From Sinonovacula constricta (lineage: Eukaryota > Mollusca > Bivalvia > Cardiida > Solecurtidae): a stretch of 64,000 bases of DNA. The DNA is taken from contig CM017558.1 in NCBI GenBank assembly GCA_007844125.1, positions 22,893,915-22,957,914 of the forward strand. The letters are read 5' to 3'. The notes beneath the pieces are model-generated. The model searched no databases and was not told the DNA's origin. It saw only the letters and a list, made by a program, of their open reading frames with translations. Every line of letters begins with the position of its first letter. Within the stretch, counting starts at the first letter, position 1. The position numbers and the translations under genes are program-made. Positions 27,501 to 42,500 of this stretch are shown one piece after another.

Positions 27501-30500
27501 AGGCCTCAACGTCTACAGATATAACCATTTTCCTTGTTTTTATTGGGGTAGGAGCATGGGGATAAAAAGATGAGTTACAATTAAACTAAGTAAACAACTT
27601 TTGTCATCAAGACATATGTCAATATTTGGGAGGATTAGAGATACAAAGTTTTATGTCATGGGCGTATTTAATTATTGCACCATTAATGTTGTGTCATCTA
27701 TTCCAGTAGTATCCTTTGATAGAATTTTGTGCTGTATAGTGTACTATACTATTGTTATTTTTTCCAGCCAAAACAGATTATTCTTTAAACTATAAACTTG
27801 TAATTTCTAAAGCAAACTGCTACTTATTGAAGCATTTTTATTAATTCCTGCTCATATACAAAACCAAAATTGTCTAACAAATCTTTAAACAAATGAATAT
27901 CTTTCCCAAACCAAATTAACCATACATGGTATCAGTTTTCTGAGATATCACACCCATTTTACATGACAATCAGTAGCATTGTGTCAATAATAACACACTT
28001 GGCAAGCCCCATGAACAATATCAGAGTAGCCGTGGTAAACAATAAATCATCAGAGGTAAGTTTAATAAAATGAAACCCTAGTGGTAGACCCAATCCTTCC
28101 CCGTCTATTGGATTAATTGAAGTCCAATAAGATTACACACCCAGCCAATCAGGATTATCCAGTATGCTTAAGTCACTGACCTAACCCTTGAACTGCAACA
28201 TAAAATTCTAATTAAGATAAATCTAAACTAATTTTATTCTGATATTAAAAAGAACATGTAGATCATGCTTTGTGGGTATTCAAGCAGCAATTAGTGCATA
28301 TCTTGACCAGACAGCCCCCAGCAGTAGCTGGCTAATCTGGAAGTACACTTTTTGCCAAAGCCTGATCTTTTTGTGCTAAGAAGGCTTAGAGATAAAAAAA
28401 AGTAGGTTAATAAACTTTAAAAACCAAAACATTAGATATACTGACAGCACCTTAAGGTAATCTATTTGCCTAAGCTAATATATGCCATAGCAGGTTAATC
28501 AAGAGCTAACATTATTTCCCAGGGTACCTGCAGTATAAAAACCTGCACATTGTTTAATACTGGCCCATTTATCTACATAAAGCCTGTATATAAGACCCCG
28601 ATACAATCAAGGACTGCCATCAGCACAAAAACCTACCCTTTTGGCACTAAACAATGGTGCCTCCCAAATAATATACATCAAATACATGACTGATTAGACT
28701 ATTGGACAGTGACTAACTTCTATAGAGGTTATTACCCTATTTATTTTTTTTAAAGTGAATCTAAAAAGAATAAAAAAAGAAATTAAAACCTATCTTATGG
28801 TCTTGTAAAGACAGACCTTAATTTCATTACTGACAACTATTTACTATTTATATAACTCTAATGAAATCATGAAGCAGGCAAAGGCATACTCATGCAAATT
28901 ATTTCTAAAGGGAGTTTACTTATTTGTCAATCAAGATCAAATATAAATATATCATAAAGTTTTAACTAGTTAAGGAGTGTAAAACAATTAAATATTTATT
29001 GTACATATCCATATAAAAAAAATATTAATACACTAAACATACTCACCCATGATCAATGAATCTTAGCTTTCTCAGGATTTACTAGAGAAGATAACCATAT
29101 AAAAACTGGATAACCTTTCACTCTTTAATTAAAAATTCAAAAACCACAATATTCTCCTATATCTCTAGTGACCATAAGAGTGAGGTGTTTAGACTTGTTG
29201 AAGGAGTTTGTATACATCCACATCTAAGTGCCACCATTCTACACTCAATCTTATGTTTGAACATTCAGACTGGGCTCAAATCAACACAAGATAAGCTGCA
29301 CCTTGTATGGAAATTATACTGATAACAACAAAGACACAGGAGAACTGAGATTTAGATTCTTGACTGTAGATTTGCATATCAATCAATCAGTGAAGGTAAA
29401 ACCCACAGTCTATCACTGGAACGCTGATTGGCCATTTCTACGAGGTTCAGATTTATATAATGGTGATAGTAGATTGATAAAGCCTAACAGAAACTACCGT
29501 AAATTTTACTTATACTACTTGACTGCTCAGAACGTGCCCTACATGGAAAGCCCTTTCTTCCCCAATTTTTTGTGAAAACAAAATATACTGACATAAACTT
29601 GTGAAAATATGATGCTCATTCTTATTTGAACTGAAGAATGGCATTATGCATGGCTGTTCATTCTTAAAAAAAATGCCAAGTCAACAAGTTTCAACAAATA
29701 CCCTGTGTGTTTTTGTATGGCAATTTATCGCAGTATATGCAGCATATTTAGCCCCAGAAGGGTCGAACAAGAACCAAAAGGGATATTAAACTGAAGGTTA
29801 CAATAAAAATCTATTCCTGATCATGTCAACAACACTCCTGACAGAAATAATATTTGTTCCAATAAGGCATATTAGGCATATTGTCAACAGATATAGAAAA
29901 GAGCCATTACAATAGCTAACTGAAGTAAAACACTCACAACAGTGATCGTAACTTGTCAGTAAGCATGCTTTGATTGCTCAGTGATAAACAGATAGGGTAG
30001 ATTCCAGAGGTTACTGTCTGATCAGGATTTACTTGTGTAGATCCCACTGGGCGCTGTCAAATCAGAATCTACTTATGTAAATCCCAAAGGTTGCTGTCTG
30101 ATCAGGATCTACTTATGTAAATTCCCAAGGGTGCTGTCTGATCAGGATTTACTCGTGTAGATCCCAGAGGGCGCTGTCAAATCAGGATTTACTCGTGTAG
30201 ATCCCAGAGGGTGCTGTCAGATCAGAATCTACTTATGTTAATCACAAAGGGTGCGGTCTGATCTGGATCTACTCCTGTAGATCTCACAGGGCGCTGTCAG
30301 ATCAGGATATACTCATGTAAATCCCACAGGGCGCTGTCAGATCAGAATCTACTCATGTAGATCCCAGAGGGTGCTGTCTGATCAGGATTTACTCGTGTAG
30401 ATCCCACAGTGCACTGTCTGTTCAGGAGCTACTCATGTAAATCCCAAAGGGTGCTGTCTGATCTGGATCTACTCATGTAAATCCCACAGGGTGCTGTCAG

Positions 30501-33500
30501 ATCAGAATCTACTCATGTAAATCCCAAAGGGTGCGGTCTGATCTGGATCTACTCCTGTAAATCCCAGATGGTGCTGTCATATCAGGATTTACTTATGAAC
30601 ATCCCAAAGGGAGCTGTCTGTTCAGGATCTACACATTTAGATCCCACAAGGAGCTGTCAGATCAGGATCTACACTATATGCTTGTTAGTCTCCATCTGTA
30701 CATTTTATATATTGCATAAAATTATAAACAAATAACAAAGTACTTAGTATAGATTAATGTTGTGCAATAATAAAGATTAACCAAGGCTTCAGGTTAGTAT
30801 AATCTTTAGACATCATTTATTTTTCCTACAACATACAATTCTGAATACTTTAGACTAATCTCAACATTACATTACCAGTGAGATCCAGCACACACAAAAA
30901 ATAGTTATGGGATATATTTTTAAAAGAATATAACTACCCAACACAGTGCTGTGAATCAATCAATAGACAATGTTTGTCGAGCTCAGATCAAAGCTTGACC
31001 TATATGCAACAATCAACATTCATACACACAAATGCATTAACAACACATCAGGCAGCTATTGAACTGTGTCAAAAGAAGTGAGCTATTTCTAAACCAAGTT
31101 TGGAATCTATATTTTTATGCAGCCAGGGACTGGTTAAAGAATTACAGGGGTTCACTTTTGTGGACCCTCAGATCAGGAACATAACCACATTCCCAGGTAT
31201 GACCAAGAAGAGCGGGGACATATTAATACTGAGATCATTTCAAACTTATTTATCAACAAGGTCAAGAATAAAAGAATTATCTTAATCAGAAAAAAAGTTT
31301 GACACATTGGCATTAGAAAGAGTTAAAAAGACGTCATACATAAATTATGTCAACTGGCCATAATTAATATCTTGAGATATTTGGTTAATTTGGTTTAATT
31401 TGGATAAAATGTTTTTTTTAAATGTTCAATAACAAAGAATCTACAGTACACTTAACATGGATAAGCATACATACATAGACATAGTAGCATTCATAATGAT
31501 GTGAGTATCTGATAAAGAACCATTTTAAGGCATTTATGGTGTACGACCAGAAATTACTCCAGCTCTGGCATCTATTACACCTGACGACTAGCCTATGAAT
31601 GTTGTCAGTCACATTTGATCTACCTTGGGCACATACTGCCACACTTTTCTGAATTGCCCCTTAATCTACAAACAATGGTTACTCATCTTTTACCCAGACT
31701 ATTGTTATAGAATACACAAACTTAATGAACATAATGAGTATAATAAACAGTTATGGAACCTAATTAACCAACAAATCCTTGTCCTGATGGAATTTTAACA
31801 TGAACAGACAAGATTTAACAAAATAATGCTAGATTGAAAATGTTTCCTTTTTTAATAAAATCATTAAATGGCATACAAAATGCGAATACAGTATAAAAAG
31901 GTCATTTCATTATGCACTATTGTTCAACATTATGATACTTCACATATTTAAAACACTCTGCACTTTCATTTCTTAACCATGCCATTGTTGCATAGCTGGG
32001 AGTAATAGCATATAGAAAATACGGAAGAAAGAAAAAACAGCAAAAAGGCTTTTATGACTAGAAGACCAACAGAGTTTACACTATTTCCTACACTTGTTCA
32101 GGTGACAGTGCACAAGTGTCCACAAGGCCCTCTATGGCCTGCCAATACACAACTACCTCTTTATCTTACCTGAGTTTTAAAACAGGGGTGCCTCTCTTCA
32201 CATAGCACGCCCAACCTACTCCCAAAATACCATGTAAGCCCAATATACCAGCCTATTGTCTGCCTGGGGTGCACAGTTGCTTGGGTAGACTTAGAGGATA
32301 AAGGAACAAGGGTGCTTCAGTATGCCCAAATATATTGGTTATGGGACTTAACTTGAAATAGGAGACCTCCAGAAAGTGCAACATGATACAAAATGTTACA
32401 TAACCATAAAAAGGTAATAAGAAACCATAAAAATACAGTCTATTAACTCTTAATGTGTTACATTTTGTAAATAACCAGTGCTAGTTCTTGGTCATTTTGT
32501 TACATCGACACGTAAAAGGTACCTAGACAGATTTCTAGATACTAAATAGAAAATATTAATTGGCTGATCTGGATCTATACTATTTGCCTAAAAAATATTT
32601 ATACATTTTAGCAGCCTAAGGGTTAGAAGTGCATGTCATTGTACTTAAAGAACAGTATTAGTCATTCAAGATATTTATTGTTGGAAAATCTAAGCCCTTT
32701 TTATAAGTAGCTTGTGTACTCTTAAATTTATATTTATCATAAGACTGACCAACAGGCCAAAGACCATTTGGAACATATTGGATAATTCACAAGGCTTCTC
32801 TAGGATGTACAAAAAGAAAGAAATGATGAAAATATACATGAAGGTGCCTATGATGTCATCAAAAAATGATTTTGTTATCTCTATTGAACAAGCGGAAACA
32901 GTTATACATGTATTTCTTAAGAAATGTGAAATGTAAATTGTTAAATGTAAGTTTACTGGACAAGAAAACCCAATAAACTTCACAAACTGCTATGTTTAAG
33001 ACCTTTTGAGGGAAAAAAGTCATTCTGTAAATATCATTGTACCAGATACATCTAAGGAATAATTGTATCGAGGATGGAATTACCAGATGAGCTCCAAGTA
33101 GTTAAAGACACATACTCTTCAACCTCCTTCAGAATCCTAACAGCTTGCCATTACATGGATGCTTGGCTATTACTGCCACATACTAACGATAAATACATTT
33201 CATTGTTACAATTGTGTATTAAGAATAAATCATGCTACAGCTAATGATCTGCAATAGCTGTTGCTGTGTCTCTTGCAATCCGTCTTGTTACCTTTGCATA
33301 CCAATGTTAACAAAAAAATAAACTTTATTTTGAATGCTCAAATTCAATGTAGCAATTTAAATACAAAAAGCATATTTTAAATAAAATCTCAATGACACAA
33401 TTATGGTCATTATACTGATGTCCAGCTACTTAGGTGGAGGAATAGAGGTCTGAGAAGTACCATCAGCACATTGCAGTTCAGCTGAAAGACCTCTTCACCT

Positions 33501-36500
33501 TACGTCCTTCACCTTGATGAGGACTAAAGCCCAAGTGGCAAAGGACAAAGTAAGAGGAGTTACAAATCTGCAATTCAACCCCTAGTGTCTGAGTAGAACC
33601 AATGATGCAAACAGGTTAGCTGAAAGAGTTCCGGGATTAGGTTTAAATGTCCTGACCGGGACTCATACACACACAGTGTAGGGCTGCGTGGTCAGAAAAC
33701 AGCGACTACCACCCAGCAATAGGAGATTCTAAGGCTTGTTTGTTGGGTTTACCATCCCACCAACAGCATGTCAGCTATTTAGAGATGGTGTCCACTTGAA
33801 GCAGATATGGTGCTGCCCTAAATGTTCATATCATGCGTGAACAGCTGGCATGATACCATATTTGTCACATTATCCTGACAACGGGCCAACCAGTTGATGA
33901 ACTACCCTTATATTTTGCTTGAGGTGCTATACCACTACCATTTTTAACAACTTTGATATGTTGCGGCCGGGTATTGAACCCGGAGACTCCCATAACTTGA
34001 GATGATGCTCTACTGAATCCCTACTGGTTTCCATAAAGTTTAGGAGAGCTTAACTTTATATACACATCAACCTGTGACCAACTGGCAGTGGTAACATCCT
34101 GGACTCCTCACTGAAAAATTGCTAAGGGAGTTAATAACAGCTTAATCATGTGAAACACACACTGTTTATCTCATGCAACCGAAGTGGAAGTATAATTTGC
34201 TCAGCTTGTAGTTTCTCACATCCATACAGAAGTAAACTTCATCAAATGATGTTGCTACTGCAATAGAATCAGACCCAATCTATCTTCACTGGGATTTAAA
34301 GACAAATCCTCCCAAGGTGTCAGTGGAAAGCTTGATAACAATTTTGTTAATGACATAATCAGGGTAACTGCTGGTTTTATAGCATAACATTGTTAATTTA
34401 ACTTTATTTATTTATAGAAAATTTACCTAGAATAGCGTTATTGAATGGTTTTGTGTGTAACAAATGTTTTGCTGAAAAATTTGATGACAGAATGCTAGAA
34501 AGATTAAGTATTTTAAATGTTTAATATTTGTATTTAATTTTTTTTTAAGTGGATATAATGTGGAATACATTTGTTTGTTTAGATTTATTTCTTTTGTGTA
34601 TTCAGATAATAATAATCAACATTCTACATCATATCCAACCTTTGGGTATGGTATGCTAATGGGGTGATGGTGTTTCCAGCAAGTAAAGGGCTAAGGCAGG
34701 TTGCCAGCCACATTAAGTTAAGCTGATTCAACAAACTATATACAACTATACTACAGCTATACAACTTTATAATTGTATTATAACCAAGGGTCAACATTAT
34801 TGTAGGGCACAGGGTTCGTATAAGGTTGTTCTCCTGTATGTTCCAATGTTATGTCTTGTGTTACGATACATGCAAGAGAACTTATTGTTTGATTGGTTTT
34901 TTGTTACATTGTCATATAATCAATGTCCAGCTAATTATTGGTGAAGGAAGACCCCAGACATATATTTCTGGGTAGAACCATGGCCGCACTTTAGGTCAGA
35001 TGGTAGACCTCCTCACTGGGAATTTTTCTCCCAGACCAGGACTCAAACTGATGTTTAGGGGCTGAGCAGTTATAAGTTGGCAACTCCAGTTGCCCTGTTT
35101 GTGCAAAAATAAATATTTTAAATATAATAAAAGTCTACTACAATACTCAAAGATGTCAGATTCAATTTACCAAAGTTATAAAATACACTACAGCTAAAGG
35201 ATAACTACAATCTTCATACTCTTTAAAAGTACAGACAGTTGAAATTTCAACACAAAAAAAGTTGCACACTTGGCGTTCTATGCCATGTAGTATCTATGAA
35301 TAAAATCTTAACACAAGAACAAATACTTTGTAGCAAGGGAGCTATACCACTACCATTTTTTACGACTTTGGTATGTCACGGAGCCTCCCCTACCTGGAGC
35401 CGACGCTAGAAAATGTTTGAAACTATGTGGATTTACAGAGGTTATTAAATTTATGATATAATTAACCATCAGAATAAATGTTACTAACTTATGACTACCC
35501 AACACTGTATTAATCAAATTGTCTTGTGTTTCCGACCTTTACAGCACTGCCATCATGTAGACATATCTATTCATACAAGATCTCCACCATTGAAATCCCC
35601 CTCAATAAAGTTTTATTGGCCTGTTTACAGCAAACAAAGAAAGAAAAGTTGAGTTCTGCCATGTTAAAGCTGGTCTGAATACAAAATTTAAACGATTTAA
35701 ATAGGATTCCATGGAACATAGTGGAGAGATTGTAGGTTTTGAATGTTGGTGACTACCTTGCATGGATGATTGCATCCTGTACATAGGTTTAATCTCTATA
35801 AGTTAAGTGCCAACTTGACTCTCATGTACAATTTGTAAATATAACATAAATAAATACTCAATTTACTTTAAAAAAAAAAATAGCTAACTTTGTTAGATTA
35901 AGTGGGATGTTTGTGTTTAGTTAAAGACAAGTGTGACTTTCTGCACACACACAAAAAAACTTTATAGTTTTATAGTAATTCAACAATGATGTTTGAAATG
36001 GACACAGCTCTTAAATGATGAACTGGTTATTATTGCAAGAAGCTAGGTAAAGTTGCAGATTAGTAACTCCTCTGCCTCTTACCACGTGGGTTCAAGTCCC
36101 AGTCGGGATGGAGGGATTTAGATTTGCCGGCATTTTTGCCGATACTGTGCAGCGACATTTCTATCATTATAGCACAGCGGCACTTATGAGGTGCCTAGGG
36201 ACTGAACCCAGCCGAGCCATTATATTGACATCAACAAGTCAGGAAAAATGCTCTCCCCTTAGCCACGAGCGTTAGGAGCTCTTCCACCTGACCTGTGTTG
36301 CGCCAGTGGTTTTGCCTAGCCAATTGTCTGGGGTCTTCCTCCACCTCATTAGCTGGACAGCACTATAGTGACCATAATTATGTTGCATGTATTTCTAAAC
36401 AAATTATAGACAGAAGAATGGTAGAAATCTGGGAATGAAATGCATCATCTTTATTGACATACTACACACATGCTAATGAAAAAATGCATAATTCAAATCA

Positions 36501-39500
36501 ATAATAGAGATTTTTTTCCAATCACTCAATCAGCATTGAAAGAAGATCTCAAACTCTCTCTTGAGCATGTTGGAGCCAATACACAATTGTCATATCTAAT
36601 AGAGCTCTAACTAATTGAGGTAATCATGAGTCCCAATCAATTAATGATGGCTGACAGGGTAATAAACATGGCAAGATCTTAACGACAGGTGTAAAACAGT
36701 GGAACTTGACCAGGCCCAAGAATGCAGCAATAAAATCCCTCATAATCCCGTTCCATTGTAAATGACTTTTGTAATAAAGAAACTACAGTTCGTCACATTT
36801 CACTATTCTAAATTTGTATTCATAATGATTTGTTTAACACTAGAAACTGCATGCATGTATAAAAAAAAAAAAAATCAATACCTTGTTTGTATAGATTTTA
36901 TTCACAGTTAATCTAGCTTCCATTCATTGTATAGACTTCATTCTGACATACATGTCATAAATGTTATAATTAATTAACTCATTTTATTTTAACTGCTTCT
37001 AACCACTCTTGATTTAGTCATTCCCGAAGAGAAAGTGTATGATGTTTAAGACATTTTAGACAAATCATGATAAAAAATTGTGTTCTGTTCTATTTTGTTC
37101 ATTTTTAATTATGTGAAAATTGCATCCTAAACATAGGATAGGAAGAAATGGGGTCATGAATACATCATGTCAAAGGAAAATATCCATGTAGGATCAAACT
37201 GTAATATTGATTATTTAAATATTAGATTGGCAAACACAAGATGTCCATTATAGTGAATGTTTTATTGCAGTTTTACTGTAAGCAGTCACACTTGAGTGTG
37301 ATAAATAGCCTGAGTGGGGAGAGAGGGGACTGTACAACAATGGGTAACAATCTCAGGGATTAGACGTATTGCATGACCTGAAAACTGTTCTGTCCCTGCC
37401 TGTACATGTATCATCTATATTAGTCAGAATGGATGAAAGGGACTAGCATAATTGGGCTTGTGCCTTAATCTGATATTTAAAAAAACAGGCCCCACAATTA
37501 TTTCTCATTAGGGATTTTGCTAAAACTCAAATATTGACTGGAAAAAAATGTCTTAAACAGATCAAAAGCTTTTTTCCTATCATATTAACTTAAGAAGTTT
37601 GTGTTATTAAGATACCAACATGAATGTTAAAAATACTGTAATTAATGCATAATCAAACATTAGAGCAAAAGCAAATCTCAATGGAGGAATATTTCTGCAA
37701 GAGGGACCATTCCATGTTCTGAGTGAATCTTATGCCTTTATAAATCCAATCACATATAATTGTGTTGATTATGTTTACCTATATATATATGTCTTAATAT
37801 TACTTCACCCAGAATATTGAATCAATTTAAAACAGCACTATAAAAGCTTTTTTTACCACAATATGCATTAATTCCCCTAAGAATTGGGACAAAGCACATG
37901 CATAGAACATTCATTCTTCCATTCAAATTTATGTTCAATTTGTTATCATTTATTTCAATTACACATCAACAATGTACCGCTGCAAACTTACAAAACTATT
38001 ATAATGAGTTATGAGCTTAACAATAACCATATACTACAGCTTTTCTTCTTCTTTTCAATAATATACCAGTATATACAAAGTATACCTATCCCAAATTAAA
38101 ACTCTTTAGACATGTTTTAAAGGACAAAATTTAGTGATTCATAAAAAATAAGCGAATCTTTACATAGCGAAGTGATTCATAAAAAATCTAAATTGAATCC
38201 CTTAGGCCATAAAATCAAGAACCAGCTTGTCTAACGTTGAATGCACCACTCTATACACATACCAATGGTAGTACTTTATCTGGCTCAACATTCTACCTGT
38301 ATGCACCCTTGTATGCCATCTAGACCTCTCATTCTATCAAGTCAGCAAATAAATCAATGAGACCAAAAATGGAGTTGACAAAAAAAGTTTAAAAGTCTTA
38401 GGACAAGAAACAATAGACTGAAGTGAGTATTCTGTACTAAATGTATTGGTGTAAATCATTCAAGACTACTCTACTGTGACTTTGCCCTCTCTATTAAGCT
38501 TGTGAACAATAAAATTAGAGAATGTCCACATGTCGAAGTATCCATGGTTATTATAGTAAACAAACCCAGGGCCTGATAACTTTAACCATGAGTGGTAAAC
38601 TTTCAAATGCATTAACAAAATTCTCTGAAATGTACAAGTATACCATAAACTCATGAAAACTAGAAGAAAAGCCTTACCAAAAAAAGATAGAAATCCTCCT
38701 GTGATAAAAGTCCTCCACACACTGCAGAAGTGCCTGTCCTGATCACAAGTCACCTCTGACGTACCTTAGTTTAATAGCGAGTCAATAATCACCCCACCCC
38801 CTCCTGCCTGTATTATATTGAACACAGGAGAGAGGGCCATGTCTGGACATGTAACAGTCAGTCCCGGGTTCTGTACAAACATGGGGGCCCAGTGCAGGGA
38901 GATTAGTGAACATGGCCTCTATAGACCATGTATGTGTGCTACAATAACCAGGCTTGTACAACACACAGATCAACTAGGAGATTATTGAAGAAGTTTAAAG
39001 ACAAATAAACATACAGCTTAAACACATTATTAAAACATTGATACTTATACAATTTCTGTAACATTCTTGAACAAGTTTATAACATTTTTAAAAAATCTTA
39101 GTCAATAACTTCTATCCAGGCAGGAAATAAGATTGATAGGTCAATCTGAACAAAATATCAGGGGATGTTTAATAAATTTAATTATTTAAATTCTAAATAA
39201 GTTAAAATTAAATAAAAAAGATAAATTATAGAAATGAATTTTCCAAACTCTTAATAGTCTGTTTATAAACATAACATAAAAAAGATTGTGAAAAAAATCA
39301 ATACAATAAATGCTCTAGCAGTGTAAGAATGTAATAAATAGAACACAACCTTTCTTTTCAACTCAAGAAATAATAGGGAATGTAAAAAAAAGAATAAAAT
39401 ATAATACTACATGTACAAACCTGATTTTGGTAGGTCTACACACAAGCAATCAATACTTTTTTACTCCAGAATACCTTGTTATGATCATATTTTGATTCAG

Positions 39501-42500
39501 CCTGTTCATTTTTCATTTGGACTTTATTGAAAAGTGGAGTGGGATTTTATTAGCATGTAAGCATATGGATCAGTATTATACACTTGTAATATGAAAGCAG
39601 AAGAACTGATTTTCAAAATGTAGAAGAAATGGGAACAATGGCAGTGTAAAGTGGCAAATATCATACTGCTGTGTTTAGTTCAGTTAAACTTCACTCCTAG
39701 TGCCCTTTTTAACTTTCTAATGACCGGACCTGATAGCGCAATCGGTAGAGCGTCGGCTCCAGGTACGGCAGGCCCCGGGTTCGACCCCGGCCGCGACATA
39801 CTAACGTCGTTAAAATGGAAGTTGTATACCTTCCTTGCTAATTCTCACTCTTGGTTAAATACATGACATAACTGACTACTTTAGTATCATAAGAAATAGA
39901 TATTACCATGCAAATAACTTAAATATAAATTGAGCTACATGAACCAAATATCTTTTTTATTTACAATAACCTATTCAAATAGTTAGACTGAAAAATATAT
40001 ATTTTAAGAAAATAAATATTAACTTTTAATTTTTATGAATTTTGAAAAGTGTTTAAAAAAGATGTGAAACTGACAGACACAACATTTATAACATCAATTT
40101 CATCATTATATATTACATGTATTCTCTCTTTAAACTGGAGAAAATAAATATTTAATCCTTTTAATATCAGATGACATTATAATTTGTAATCAGGAATAGA
40201 TATCCTCTTAATTGAAAGCAGACCTTTGACAAATTTTATAGCTTTACAGCAATAAGCTTGAGAATAGATCTGAAACTCAAGCTCCATTTTTATTATTTTA
40301 GATCCAGTACCAAGGACTGGGAGTGGACTGAGTGTTGACCGACATTAAGACTACAGCTGACCACAAAGTCAACAATGATGAGGGCTTGTCTCTTAATTCA
40401 TTCTGAATCCTTAACCCGTATCATGCTACATTATTATTTAAACTAATGATTTGCTTTGTTTATGAAATATATTATATATATTACAGTGACCAATTATGAT
40501 CATTATAGCTATTTTCGGTGGAGGAAGACCCCAAACAAATGTCTGGGTAGAACCAGCGACACACTGCGGGTCAGTTGGAAGACCTTTCCATATTAAATCC
40601 TTTGCCCCAAACAGGACTTGAATCCACATGGCAAGAGGCTAAAATTTATGAGTAAATACACAATCTTAGTTATTTGCTAACTACTACATGTACAAGCAAA
40701 GCTAACTAGACATATAACTCGTGCAATAAAGGCAACTTGTGCAGTTCCTGATCAGAGAAGGCCCTCATTGGGAGCAGGCTCACCCATGGTCAGATAAATA
40801 ACTTAATTGACTATTTCAGTCACTTGAGAAAAGGATATTGCTTTTTCCCAACTTTGTCTAATAACACACCAACAAATCCCCAAAATGGGGGTTGGGTCAT
40901 GTTCCCAAAATGGTGAGAAAAAACCCTGAGTATCTACACATTTAATTTGGTCTGATCAATTAGCTTAGCAGGAAAAAAATTATTAACCTTAGCAATTTTT
41001 TAAGGATTATTATCTTATAACTTCAAATGTAATTAGTGGAACTGCTATAGACCTTGCAGCATGGTGTGCAACTCCTGAGACTCAGTGCAACTCAGAGAGC
41101 CACCAATGGGTGCTGGCTGATCTGGATCTACACTGCTTACTCAAACCTGATCTGTAAGAACTAACAGGGTAAATACTTGAACAAGTAAGTAGGAACGAGG
41201 CCTAAACTTGTGGGAAGTGGATTAGAACTACACATCAGACAATATTAACTGTCTACATTTCCACATTCCCAGTTAGTAGACTGGAGAGAGGTCAATTTTA
41301 ATCTTATTGACTTGAATGGCTTATGATAATCACATTGACACTCACACTTATCATTCCTATGAAATATCACTCAGGTGTGATAACTTGACAGTTATAAAAA
41401 GCAGGTTATCAACGGGGATCAAAGGGAGAGCAAAGGTCCTTCAGAAGAATCTTAATGAGAGTGTTTGTGTTAGAAAATAAACATATAATTAAAAATATCA
41501 TAAAAACATTAAAACAAAGCATTTTTGATATGGTGTACCCCAATGTGGTTAATAGCTTTATTACACATAGAAGAGCTTTGTAGAAAAAAAGGGAAGTAAG
41601 GAATAAAGTATAAAACTTTAAAGGGATCTTCACTTGTGGTCTATTCAGACATAGAACTGAAGTCTTCCTCCACCAATAATTAGCTGAATGTGGCCAATAT
41701 GACCAAAACTATTTCTATATGATATAACAAAAAAACAACAACAAAGAAAGAATCTTATTGATACAGTATGTGTTAAAAATATAACACAGAAAAAATACAA
41801 CAAAACAATTTATACATTTTGTGGACTGTATGTTGGTACTAATAATTATATTAAGCAGGGGAAAGATTTGTAGAAAAAAAATGAATTGAGTTATACTACA
41901 CATGCAAAAAACTTATATTATACTATACAAGTAATAAGCTTTTATTATACTTTACAAGCAATAAGCTTATATTATACTATACAAGCAATAAGCTTATATT
42001 ATACTATACAAGCAATAAACTTATATTATACTATACAAGCAATAAACTTATATTATACTATACAAGTAATAAGCTTATATTATACTATACAAGCAATAAG
42101 CTTATATTATACTATACAAGCAATTAGCTTATATTATACTATACAAGTAATAGGCTTATATTATACTATACAAGCAATAAGCTTATATTATACTATACAA
42201 GCAATAAGCTTATATTATACTATACAAGCAATTAGTTTATATTATACTATACAAGTAATAAGCTTACATTATACTATACAAGCAATAAACTTATATTATT
42301 CTATACAAGTAAGTAATAAGTTTATATTATACTATACAAGTAATAAGCTTTTATTATACTTTACAATCAATAAGCTTATATTATCCTATACAAGCAATAA
42401 GCTTATATTATACTATACAAGCAACAAACTTATATTATACTATACAAGCAATAAGCTTATATTATACTATACAAGCAATAAGCTTATATTATACTATACA

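Noticed and set aside
29303..29575. 90-codon plus-strand ORF in the giant intron
   Set aside because: No domain, no splice context and no repeat-family support; length is within chance expectation.
30015..30674. CRISPR array
   Set aside because: The 40-bp units follow each other directly with no unique spacers, in an animal genome.
39724..39800. Functional tRNA gene
   Set aside because: A and B boxes are present but the ends do not form an acceptor stem, and the sequence continues into SINE-like DNA.
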